From positions 310,001 to 374,000 of the forward strand of contig MQVO02000012.1 in NCBI GenBank assembly GCA_001986395.2: 64,000 nt of DNA, written 5' to 3'. Position 1 is the first letter of the stretch; the number at the start of each line of letters is the position of its first letter. The notes under the pieces were generated by a model. It was given only the letters and a program-made list of their open reading frames with translations, made no database searches and had not been told where the DNA came from. Shown here one piece after another: positions 43,057 through 53,575 of the stretch. This DNA is from Irpex lacteus (taxonomy: Eukaryota; Basidiomycota; Agaricomycetes; Polyporales; Irpicaceae). The position numbers and the translations under genes are program-made.

Positions 43057-43161
43057 GTAGGGAGTCGAACGTCGGGCGTGATGCGTACGGAGTCGGGCGT
43101 GCTGCGTCGGGAGTCGGGCGTCGGGAGTCATACGTCGGGAGTCGGGCGTCGGGCGTCGATT
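43057..43161. repeat. 7-bp minisatellite array, third block (exactly 15 units)
   Basis: From gtaggga to gtcgatt the 105 bases divide into fifteen 7-base units without a single indel. Confidence 0.9.
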
Positions 43162-43165
43162 TCGT

Positions 43166-44369
43166 CGAAATGGCGTCGCAGGAGCCTTTTGAATTGACAA
43201 AGCATATGGTAAGTAAATACTCTATTTTTCTAGCACTCGTGATGAACGTGACTTACGAACTATACAGCGGACTTGTTTCCGAAGGCGGGAACACGGTCAT
43301 TAGATTGAATAGCTGCTAGATACAGAATGTAAGTATATGCTTAATTCAAATGAATATATTTTCTACCTTCAAAGGAGGGCCGTCTGCCCCTTGGCGTCGC
43401 CACCGGGACTACGGGGACGCGCTTCGCAGGCGACGCACGAATAAACTCTGTCATATACCGCAAACACGTCAATGTTCGGTGCTCAACGCGTTACAAGGAA
43501 AATAAAACGCGTACCGTGAGGACTTATCGCGCATACAACGTGTATGCACTCGCGTAACGCGTGAGTGAGCTCGGTGAGTGTCTTGGACGACCTATAATCT
43601 TCCGTTAGCATCTAATATGAGAATGCGAAACCCATCATTGTCGTGTGAGCCCCTCAAGAGGCTTGCCACATTGTTGCTCTCCTGCGGGAAGTGCAAGCCA
43701 ATGGCTAGCCCACCCGCAACTAGCACAGCGGTGTGCAACTGCCCAGTGCGAAGAAGACATCTCGGGCCTCACAAACTGGAGAAACACACTCACGGATGGG
43801 TGGCCCATGCCAAGTGGTAGTGGGCAGGCAACACTGGCAATGGCGGGGAGCTGCATGCGTTGAGCACGAGGATGGTGGGGGTTTGAGAGAAAGCTTTGGA
43901 GGGGACCATGGGGAGGGTGGCTTGCGACGAAATAATTCTCGGTTTGGGAAGGAGGGCCGGATCGACACAAAGTGTCGATTCGGCGCCCCTTCCCGAACTT
44001 AGAGTTCTTTCAAGTTTCTTTTTTTGTTTGACTCATGAGGATCCTCTCGTGACGTTTTTGATATGTGTGATTGTGAACATTCCTTCTTGACAGACACGAA
44101 GCTCCGTCTTGAGTGCTTATGAGCGGCAAACCCAGTCAGACTGAACTTTAACAAATGAATTTGAGTTCTGTGCGGATCCCGCTGTATCTACATTTCTTAT
44201 GATCTCAAGAGTGACTCGCTGAACATAACACGAGATCTACATTCTGAACATGACAATACAAGAGAAATCATATCATTTATGAGCAGTACTTCAGAGAAAT
44301 CCGTCACGAAAATTCGCACTTTGCATCACTCACCTCGTCAGAAAAATGCCAATATCATAAATGTCAATG
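43166..44369. other. Gene-free region with overlapping GC-rich ORFs and a foldback element
   Basis: ORFs at 43578-44002 on both strands are open but resemble nothing, and are likely shadows of GC-rich sequence. The hairpin at 43942-43998 is listed separately. Confidence 0.4.
43942..43998. repeat. Large foldback (27-nt arms, 3-nt loop)
   Basis: The arm at 43942-43968 pairs with 43972-43998 with four mismatches across loop AAA; the inner part ATCGACAC/GTGTCGAT is perfect. It could be the remnant of a foldback or other non-autonomous mobile element. Confidence 0.85.
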
Positions 44370-44995
44370 TCATTTGAGTTCGTCTACGTCAGACTCATCA
44401 ATAAACTCGTTAGATTTAATGCCGCCTTTGGCGCGGCGGTGAATTCCCCGAGTTGCTATAGGGCGCAGCTGCCTCTTTTTGCGCCGATCCTCCCGCTGCT
44501 TTCGCATCTCCCTACGCTTCTGAGCTTCCGCATCAAGTAGTGGCTCCAACTCCATGCGAACCACCTCAAATTCCTCATCTGTCAACCGACGGGATCGAAT
44601 GCCGCCCTCTCCGCCTGTCTGCCAGCCACGCCTCAGCCGCCCAATCAAGTTCAGCAAGCTGATCTGCATCGGCGAGCAAAACGGAATGGCCTTCGGCCAT
44701 CCTCGCACAGCGACACGATGCTTTTGCACGACCTGTCTCCAATACTGTCGGGGAGACCAGGCCATACATGCTGTGTCTGTGTTCGCTACAATGGCTGATG
44801 TGAACGAAATCAATGCTTATCAATTAATTCTGAGAATAGAGACTTACCGAAAAGATGATTAATAAAATCTGCCAGTTCGCGTTGACAGGCGTGGAGCTCA
44901 TCATCAAAAGCGGACTCTAATGAAATCCATGGTCAGTGTACTCTGCTTAATTCTTCGCAAAATTTGTACTTACTTTGTCGGGGTGCTTGAGGCAT
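44370..44995 (-). CDS. Short protein of a repetitive Agaricomycete family (GWP motif)
   Basis: Three exons were read: 44995-44974, 44916-44848 and 44794-44370. They join in frame to 171 residues. Segments: ELHACQRELADFINHLF (helical), then YWRQVVQKHRVAVRGWPKAI followed by PFCSP, a Leu-rich stretch ending in RRGW, then RRLTDEEFEVVRMELEPLLD and a very basic helix (RREMRKQREDRRKKRQL). The pattern 'V.GWP..(I/V)PF..P' followed by a Lys/Arg-rich tail is familiar from many near-repetitive hypothetical proteins in Agaricomycete genomes. Those are often found next to mobile-element debris; the link to an element here is inference. The basic tail suggests nucleic-acid binding or nuclear location. No catalytic residues were seen. 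Its isolation in a gene-poor, repeat-rich stretch fits a mobile-element-linked gene. Confidence 0.6.
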
Positions 44996-47900
44996 AGTTC
45001 GGGATGGTGAGGTCGCAAAACACATACCTACGGAGGATGAAACAAGGCCAGTTGCACCCGATATATCTTTGTTTTGCGCATCGTGCTTATATGATCCTAT
45101 TAGATTTAGTTTGCGAGCGAGAGTGTGACAGGAACTGACCTTGATGTGTTGTTAGATAACATGCAGATCGTGGGCGTTTGGACTCAAGATAAGATATGGA
45201 CAGCCGCCCTTCCGAAACAGGCAGGTAAGACCTTTGACGCTCAAATGTTGCTCCGCCAAACTCAGTTCGTCTCTTGACACCCATCAAGAACTCCAGGTCG
45301 GACCTAAGTCTAACCAACGAAGGAGTGCAGTGCGCACAACGTATTCATGAAAGGTTTGAATCCCAGATAATTCTATTCATGGACAACCTTCTCACCGCAC
45401 ACAACCGCAATTCAATTATTATTTCGTGAACCATGCTCAGGCTGCCTTCCCGCAGGAGCTCGAGGCCGTTGACGGATTGAGCACTGTTCCCCGTGTTCTG
45501 TCATGCATTGTCATGTGCGTATCTTTCCGGTTTATTCTGAAAACTCTACAGCTGATCCAGTCAATCAGAGCCCCTTCTGGCAGTGCTATTGAACGACCGC
45601 ACGTATGAGGAGGAATACTTTGGGCATAACAAAGATTAGTGCGTAGCATCTTCAAATATTGAATGCATGTAACTTAGGGTTTGGTGTTGCGGGACTCACA
45701 CGGACAATGTGCCGCGTCGTTTGAGGTTGCGTTTTTGACCACCCGAAACCACCAGCCGGCTCCAAGGAAGTCCGTGGCCGCGATTACTGCCAGTTCACGC
45801 GAATGCAAAACCAAACCGAACAGCAACGTGCATGGAAGCTCATTTGCACGTGAGTCGCAGCGTTGACTGTTTTCTTGTGACGTTAAATCTTAAACGGCCT
45901 GCCAGATCGGCATCGTGCGTTTGCTGCAGGTCCAGATACTTACCTGCAATGAAGTGCTTCGCCAAGATCTGAGAGCGATGGACGGTGCCATGCGTGCACG
46001 GATCGGGACAGGATATCACGCCCGCAAGTGCGTATACACCGGTGAGTCGTTCAAACAATCACTATGACGTTGTCCAATCATTTATTCGCACTCAGATAGC
46101 AAGCTCTGGCTTGCGTACGTGCCCCAGAAAACATGGATTTGTAACTAGGCCATTCGAGGGTTGTCAATGGTGTGGTGCATCGGGCTACCGCCAAGGTGCG
46201 TTGACTGTCACCGGCTGCGGCCGTGATTTCGCAGATCTCTCACTGATTCACATTGCTTTTAGTGTTCTAGATGGGTGGCGCGTCAGCCCTCAGTGCAAGA
46301 AATTCTGTCAAAAAATCGAACGTGCGTCATATCAAGTGTGCCGGGCCAGGTCCCGTCACCTCCATCCTATCGGAGCTGGGTAACAACACCCCAGACTGTT
46401 TGCGTACGCTGTGAGTGGCTGAGCTTCTATCACTTCTAAGAGTGGGCCGTCTCTTTCGGGTACCTGCTAATTTTAGCATCTGCATCACCTAGAATGACAA
46501 ACCCAGTAATAGAGTTCGCATGAAAGCACAGGTGAGATATCTGTGTGCGTCGATTTGAGTTTTCTGACAGTACCTCAAACAATTATCTGTGCCAGTACCC
46601 GTTCGCGTTACGACAAAGGAATCTGGGCCCCCAAGCTTGGGCTCCGGGGACGTTCGCCGCACATGCCGGGGTCAAATCCGCTTTTTAGTTTGCGGACCGC
46701 AACAGCTTAGAAACGATATAGTAAGTCTAAAAACTCTACCAATCGCCCATTTCATTATGCGCTGCACACCGGCCGTTAACATGATCCTGTTAGTGCGTCA
46801 CCCTAACCTTATCCCCTATGTCCCGTATCTATAGATAATTTCTCAGTACTTGTTCGATATTATCCGATCGTGATCTATAGTCCATATACATGTCTGCCTG
46901 GACCGTCGTTCATATACATAGGGTATATGCGCTCCGAGGTTAATCTCTGTTCATTCCTTGTTCGTATTGACTAATTCAGACGGTTTCTATACACTAGTAT
47001 GGATAATCAATCCAACTTACTTCTTATTTCCATCTCATCTGTGTGATATCAACGGGAGTAGGCAAGAAGATATAGGTAGGTTAAAGTGCGGTTTCGACGT
47101 ACTTCAAGTTAGTAGCATATTTAATGTTCTGCGGGGAGGAAATCGAAGGCGCACAGTCCCGCCAGTGGCATTGAGGATAGCACATCTAATGTAAGGATGC
47201 GTTCCCAAGCAGTTTTGGCTACTACTTAACCTGTACATGGCTCAACGACATCGTTTGCGTTCCCGAGGACGCCATGATAAGTTGCGATCACGGGCGCCCA
47301 ACCCAATCACTCAGCTTCCGTAGATTCACCGGATGTTTGTCTTTCTCGTTCTTCCACTCTCTGCTCTCACGCATTGGCCTCTTACCGACATGACACTATT
47401 GCGAAGCACTCAAAGCTCAACTGAATGGAATACGAGGGACAAATTTGAGGTGTAGTAGCTTAGGTAGCAAAGGCAAAGGGACGGTCGGGTCGGAAGACAT
47501 CGAAGGCGTTCGACCATCGCTGTTTGTGAGTTTACTGGACTTGGTCACTTGTTGCCGTGCTTCACATCCCGCAGTACGCTTGTATGTTCTCCGTAGACTT
47601 GTGCTCTCTCGTTGGCTAGCGTATCTCCACGACGTCACGTTCTCAAATTCAGAGACAGTAACCGTTCCCGTCCCAATTTACTCGATGTGTGCCGTAACAA
47701 CTTCAAGTTCTCAGATTCACCCAGTGGTACAGCCCAGCAAATCAACCCCCCATGCAAGCATCCTCTCATAAAATTAATACCTGCACTGGATGCTCTGTAA
47801 CGATACTGTGATCACCGGAAAGTAAAACAACATATCGCTGCTCACTGCTCGGACGACCCTCTCCCAACCACCACCGCCATGAACGTGAATCGGCTAGCTA

Positions 47901-48780
47901 CATACGGCCCCGTGGTACATTCCTAGAGGGGCTTCATCTGTCGCAGATCTAGGTGTCCTTCGCATTGAGAGCTACTTCTGGTGTGTCGACCATCTTGAGA
48001 TTCAAAATCGCGCCGCCTCGATGTTCAAATATCTGGTGAGCAGTTCTAGCTACCCTCATCATTCGACACTCATATCCTTTAGCAGGTTTAACGTCACTGA
48101 TTGTAAACGGCTACTGTGACTACTACTAACTGGCTGACTCGAAGTGTTACCACTCGGGGACTCGTTTAGTCAATGTGTACAGACTTCGGGCTGGCTATAT
48201 GCGCGTCGAGTCGGAGTTCAAGGTACGTAAGGCCCAGCATTAAAGTATCAAGCCGATGTTGAACTAACATGCTGTGTCTCTTATCTAGTACTACAACTGT
48301 AATAGCAAGACTAGTTAAGTAAGTGTTTGTTTTATTACGTGTAGACAGGATACTCACTGTCATGCTATCAACTGCAGCCCAGTGTCCACATGCCGTCGCA
48401 TAGCATCATGCCATCATCCCTAGGGATCTTAACTCTAATGTGGTAACGGCCATCGTGCACCATTTAGTGAGTGTCCGGATTTAGGCGGTATGCAAGTTAC
48501 TAATCTATATGTCGGCCACCGTATATGCTGAATGCGGTGCGGTAAGCTCATATCCAATAGTTACCGGAACCTAGGGTGTGCGCTGCTGGCTGCACTGTGT
48601 GGACTTCACGAACAGTGAGATGGCAGGTGACTTCTCTTCCGTCTAAGCTTTGACCCCCAGATATCAGAGCACATAATAGCGATAGCATGCGATTAATATA
48701 TTGAATACGAGAATGCGAAGTGCGTCAAGTGAGGTAGTCTGCGCACTATAATTGAAGGTGCCGTCTGCGCCACAGACAAC
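44996..48780. other. Gene-poor region, nothing recognised
   Basis: ORFs are short, including a 76-codon minus-strand ORF at 45317-45087 and a Cys-rich 132-codon plus-strand ORF at 45985-46383 with no known pattern. No terminal repeats, reverse transcriptase or transposase motif was seen. Confidence 0.4.
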
Positions 48781-51700
48781 AGGCGACGAAGTAGTTCGAG
48801 TTTGGAAGTCTCGTTTGCTGGGTTCTTATCTCGATGGGTGCCTGCATCACTGACAGTAAGTATGATTGTAACTTCTCTTTTCGTTCAACGGACTCACGTG
48901 CTACAGGATAGGTTTCGAATCAATCAAATGACTGGAAACCCGTACAGACTGGTATGTCTCGTTTTGTTATATTTGCTTGCGTCAAGAATACATTACACTC
49001 ATGTTCTAATGGAATACGCCAGTCGCTCACATAGCAGCTATCCGTGTCGAGTCCGTCGATAGACCGTAGTAGCACGCCCGACAATATCTGCATTGTCAAA
49101 CTTCCTAAATGTCAGAACCCATCACGGGCATTACACCGAAGATCCTCTCTGAATCGGGTACGTTCCGTTGCACGGAGCTCAATTCACGCCGAGATACTTC
49201 ACACAGGTATGTCATTCGAGGCCTTCCAAAACTGTGAAATCAGCTTATCGAGAAGTTCTACTTCAGATCACTCCGAACGAGGGGTATGACATTGAACTAT
49301 TCGCGACGAGTGCCGTGCAGATTCGCAGTGAGTGTCAAAGCAAGCCCCGCTACCCCAGAAATATTTTATTTAATTGACAGCTATTCCTCTACATCAAAAA
49401 CTCGTTTGTGGCGCAATGGTGCGTACGCCTCGGTATCGGTGAGTGTGCATTGTGAGCTATCAGATGCGCAATTGAGGCCAATGTCTGTAACTGCTCGCAG
49501 AATTCTGAGCTTGCAAGGTAAGCTCTAAACATTTCGAGTTATTTTCATGTCTCATTTCACTCATGATATACTCTGTACTACACGCTGATACCTCCTAGTC
49601 TCGCTACAATAGGCCTGTTATCGAGAACAATGTTGGTCGTTGGTAATCAGGGGACATCATCTGCCTCGCAAACTCTATCAGATTGTCCGCTGATTACACC
49701 CGCATGGACTCGATCGTTTACTACTTGTTGGGATCCCACGCTGAAGCTTCTCCCTTAGTCACTCGATTCGCTGGATGCATGGAATCACCGACGTTCCAGC
49801 CCACCATCTCGTTTAACAATCCGCGAGTAAGTGAACCCGTTTCCCATCAGTTCAACGAACTCATGTGCAATCGTGAAATAGGCAAAGGATTGCTCTGAAG
49901 CGATTTGTTGAAGGCTTGCAAGACTAACGAGAACCATTCCCACTGCCAGACTCTGGGGAAGACGATGGAAATGTCATTAATAAGGTACTTGGCCAGGTAT
50001 GTTCCATTAATGATCATCAAACCCTATCACAACAGCTCCGATCGCCTTCGAATGCATGAAAGGTCAGTATACTGTATACGTATCTAGATGTTCCGGAATG
50101 TGAACAGACTCACGTGCATCCCCAGAAATGTTGACATACGTGCATCGCAATGGTACACATCTGTAATCCCGCCCAGAATGTTTGCATCTATTCAAGCAGG
50201 AGGACACTCGATTCTGTGTGGCGTGCCCCATGCCCAGAACAGCGGATTCCCGGTGCTACTGTATGGCACTGGGCCAGGCCGTCTGACACATGCAGAACGA
50301 AGATCTTGTGTTAGGTCGTACTTTGACTCACACAAGCTTAACAGCACTGGCATTACGATTATGCCTTTATAGACCATCGAAGAGTACAGTAGTAGCGAAA
50401 ATACGCATGAAAATAGACCGGCGAAGTGAGTAAGTACTTGTTTTATTTCTCGGAAATCTCTTCTGTGGTGCACGAGCACTCAATGTTCCAATTCGAGGCT
50501 CCAAATAGTAAGCGCGAGCGATCCATCCCAGAGAGATCTTCGTGAGAAGCACAAGGGATATTGGTGCGTGAACTCAATCAGATTGAATGTCGCCGCGTTA
50601 CTAACATCGCACTCTCAATTAATTTACGCTGGCAGGTCTCTCAGGGCTCCATTGAAGACAAGGTCTCCGATTTCGAGGTTCTCTTACAGAATCAAGTCAT
50701 CTCTGACTGACGACACCGTCAATACGGAGCATAGACTCACCTCGAATTTCGGAGAGCAGTGTAGAGTCATAACCAACGACTCGGAAAAGGAAAATGAAGA
50801 CACTGTCAGAAGCGGCAGGGCCCAGGTCTCAAGAATTGAACCTTGAGGGTACGGTCGCTCATGACGTGCGTAATGTTCAATATTGACACACAATGCACTA
50901 GATTTAATCATACGTCGACACTCCCATCTTCTAGTGGAACCTACTTTCGATGTAGGTTCACTGGCTTTCATGTGCTACGCAACTCTGCATCACTATCATG
51001 CAGGCGGACTCAGCGCCCCTTTCGTGGCACTCAAGGATGCCACAGTTAAACGAAGTTCAATGAGATACTGACTTATGTTTTATCATGGTATCTCTCTGTA
51101 GGTTCGTGGCTCAGGCTCATCGTGGTCTTGGCAGACTCAATACCAACTCGGAGAACCGGATATGTGATATCGACGATCGTCGTCATTAACCATCAGTCAC
51201 TGTAAGTAGTCAGCCTGTCAATCATTGATCAACGTTCAACGTTAATCAACTCCGAGTCGAGTCAACAAGCTCACGTGAAGCTAAGAATAGGAATAGGTTG
51301 TGCATATTTTGTGGGTGAACGCACTGAAGATAACCAAGATGCATCTCTGCTGACAGCCTCGCAAGAAGATGATCTGCGCAGTCTGAGACACTGACAGTTT
51401 CCATCTCCAAACTCAATCCCGATGCGATCATTGAAGGTGCGTACGCAAGATCTGGGGTATAAACGAGCTCACGTGAACATTCAGGACTATCTTCGAAGTT
51501 TGAACAAAGAGTCGCGACACATGTGACCCAAGTTATGTACTAACATAGAGTTTTCTTGCTGCTACAGGCTTAATTGTCAAAGTGCGCGTTATCCGCAAGA
51601 GGTCGACGTAGAGCACCCTCGATCCCGAGCACAGAGTTCATTCGCGCATAGACATGAGCCCAGCAGCATGGTATCGGGTTATGGAAAGTTCGCAGGTTGA

Positions 51701-52150
51701 TGGACGTGCTACTGAATGGCATGTCGACGCTGAGCTGAACGAGTTTCTGTTCTTATTCGTAAGTCTCGTCTTGTCCGGATCTCTCTCAGACTTAACAATG
51801 TCTGTCTCGTATTGTAGACTTGAAGGAGAGACTTGCAATTGTGAGTGCGCTTGCAATAAATATAGCATGGTGGTGAGTAGCACTTCGATTTGTTTTGATG
51901 TTTCTACGGAGAACGAGAACTTATTATCTCGTATAGATGCTTCCTATCCTTGTCAGTCATCGGACGAGAAATCCTACACAGAAGCACGAGAAACACGAGT
52001 GGCGTCACGGTGTGTATGTGAACTCAATCACATTAAACACGCTAGTCACGTTACTAACACATCACAATCCGCAACTTCGAATTCGGGCCCTCGAGCCAAC
52101 CTCGAGCGGAGCATCTCATTCCAGACTCGGAAAGCTTCCCTGCAAGCTGT
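48781..52150 (+). other. Region dense in intron-like segments, no recognisable protein
   Basis: Strong donor and acceptor pairs follow each other every 100-250 bases on the plus strand, enclosing exon-like pieces of 40-150 bases whose frames do not join into a known protein. Segments at 50562 and 52010 share gtg...gaactcaatca and a perfect branch-point word TTACTAAC. CTCACGTG occurs four times near predicted acceptors (about 48893, 50109, 51270 and 51469). Confidence 0.45.
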
Positions 52151-52499
52151 AAGTAGCTGCATGCCATGCCCAAAGACGATGCTCCGAGGCCTGGATTGCG
52201 AGGAGCGCATCGCGCTCGAGACACGTCAAATTGTCAACGGGCACTGCAGAGAAAGACCTGACATTTCAGGGTGGCGCTTTAAATCCAAAGTATGGGACTT
52301 GCATTTTCCGTCATTCGGATCGTCGAAGTCCCTAACTCGTACAGGAGAATTAATGAGACTGCAGCGGGCGTTGAGCTGGGAAGACATGGAAATGGGGCTC
52401 GAGCGCGTCTCTCGGATATTGCAAGAGATCGAGGGCGGCCACCGACGATTCGAGGATCCGAGGGAGAACTTTGACATGCAAACAAGCTGCTGCACATGA
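51654..52499 (+). CDS. Candidate uninterrupted ORF, 281 codons, unknown
   Basis: It starts MSPAAWYRVMESSQVDGRAT and ends REN FDMQTSCCT. The frame is open for 846 bases, the longest uninterrupted ORF between 45 and 58 kb. The product is Ser/Glu-rich with scattered Cys and no recognised domain. The C-terminal part (SWEDMEMGLERVSRILQEIE) looks helical. Intron-like signals lie inside the frame, so the real product, if any, may differ. It may also be a chance opening. Confidence 0.25.
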   Translation: MSPAAWYRVMESSQVDGRATEWHVDAELNEFLFLFVSLVLSGSLSDLTMSVSYCRLEGETCNCECACNKYSMVVSSTSICFDVSTENENLLSRIDASYPCQSSDEKSYTEARETRVASRCVCELNHIKHASHVTNTSQSATSNSGPRANLERSISFQTRKASLQAVSSCMPCPKTMLRGLDCEERIALETRQIVNGHCRERPDISGWRFKSKVWDLHFPSFGSSKSLTRTGELMRLQRALSWEDMEMGLERVSRILQEIEGGHRRFEDPRENFDMQTSCCT

Positions 52500-52555
52500 C
52501 CCATCTGTCCGACGATGCGTCATCGGGACGAGGGCGTCTCCCTGTCCGGAAAGTG

Positions 52556-52563
52556 TATAAAAG
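52556..52563 (+). promoter_or_regulatory. TATA box (TATAAAAG) before a pyrimidine-rich start region
   Basis: TATAAAAG is followed after about 45 bases by a long CT-rich tract (52590-52680), the usual layout of strong fungal promoters. The first ATG downstream of a typical start distance is at 52697, followed by a clean GTATGT donor at 52713. Confidence 0.6.
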
Positions 52564-52696
52564 GACGGCGGAAGGTGATGAGGTCCTTCATCTATTCTCT
52601 CTTCTCACTCCCGGCCCTCATCCCTTCTCCCTTCTCACTCCTCGCACTCGTCTGCTCGCTCACTCCGCCTGCATTACCATCTGACCCACGCCACGC

Positions 52697-53575
52697 CATG
52701 CGACTGCTCGAAGGTATGTTATGTTATATATGTTTACCGCCTTGCACATGTACTGATTCTCCTTTAACACGTCAGACTGTCCCTGATGTCCCCCTTCGTG
52801 TCCGCACAGAGCCGTGCTACCCATGAACGTCGAGCGTTCGTTATGTGACTGTGAGTGTATGCTATCTACTCGGTTGCCGTGCATGCCTGACATATGCTTG
52901 TAGCAGAGCCTCCACCCTCGCTCACCGTCCCGTCACCTTGTCCCCTTGAACGTAAGCTCTCACGTCTATTTACATAACTTAACCACGCTGACCGTCCCTT
53001 TATCACCCGTATAGGTAGCCCCCGTTCGTGGACTCCACGCACCTTCGGGACGGGGAGACTATGCTCGTATGCCTGACCACGCGGAGACCGAACGACTTAT
53101 CGCATGGGGAGATTATGGTCGTACATTTCAGGTATGTTTTCACCCATTAATCATGAAGCAACGCGTGCTAATTGCTCCTCATGCAGGAATTTGACATGTC
53201 AAGGACCGCTGCAATACGTCACCATGTTGCTTTGCAACAAATCCGGTAAGTCTTCGTGTTGTCATGTTCCAACGGAATCCTACTAATGTCCACGCTATCG
53301 CATATAGCCGAACCCCTTTCACCCTCTGAACGAACCTTCGGGACGGGGAGACTATGCTCGTACGTCGTATCTCGTGAAGGAGAATGTTTCTCTCTTAGGG
53401 AGAAATTATGTCCCTGTGTTTCAAGTGAGTTATTGCTTTTGACCTTGTTATGGACGAATGCTAACTCTTATTTTTGGGACAGACACGCTAGCGGGTTACG
53501 GGGAGATTACGCCCGTATGTTGGGGCTCTGCGAGGGCACGCAAACGCCTCGCATGCCGAGACTTTGCAATAACAG
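52697..53575 (+). other. Spliced-looking transcript region with duplicated 117-nt exon-like blocks
   Basis: Exon-like blocks with good splice signals: up to 52712, 52776-52850, 52904-52951, 53015-53131, 53187-53245, 53308-53424 and 53483-53575. Blocks 53015-53131 and 53308-53424 are both exactly 117 nt, both flanked in phase 0, and share 30 identical bases encoding PSGRGDYAR; the last block encodes LRGDYAR in another frame. Joining 52904-52951, 53015-53131 and 53308-53424 gives one open frame that ends two codons into the last block, but no 5' start joins cleanly. An ATG at 52578 would encode a hydrophobic, signal-like peptide but lies very close to the TATA box. Coding status is unproven. 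Confidence 0.4.

Larger units (their letters stand above)
37590..43165. repeat. Copy A of a large direct segmental duplication
   Basis: This segment (the GBD/FH3 gene and about 3.3 kb upstream of it) recurs at 58597-64000. The offset is 20,970 bases around the start codon, rising to about 21,140 bases near 42.3 kb through small indels. The left limit is sharp: similarity begins at ctctcccaacccacctct. Coding exons are almost the same; noncoding parts carry substitutions and indels, so this is not a simple assembly echo. Confidence 0.93.

Noticed and set aside
42471..43200. Minus-strand ORFs of up to 174 codons with repeated RRPTPDA-type peptides
   Set aside because: They are automatic translations of the 7-bp minisatellite (7 bases times 3 gives a 7-residue repeat in every frame), so they do not show coding.
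43942..43998. Helitron 3' end (hairpin followed by CTRR)
   Set aside because: The hairpin is suitable, but the bases after it (gaacttag) do not give a CTRRT end, and no Rep/helicase remnant was seen nearby.
45340..45370. tRNA B-box-like word (ggtttgaatccc)
   Set aside because: No A-box or cloverleaf could be folded around it. The ggttcgagtca at about 8168 was rejected for the same reason.
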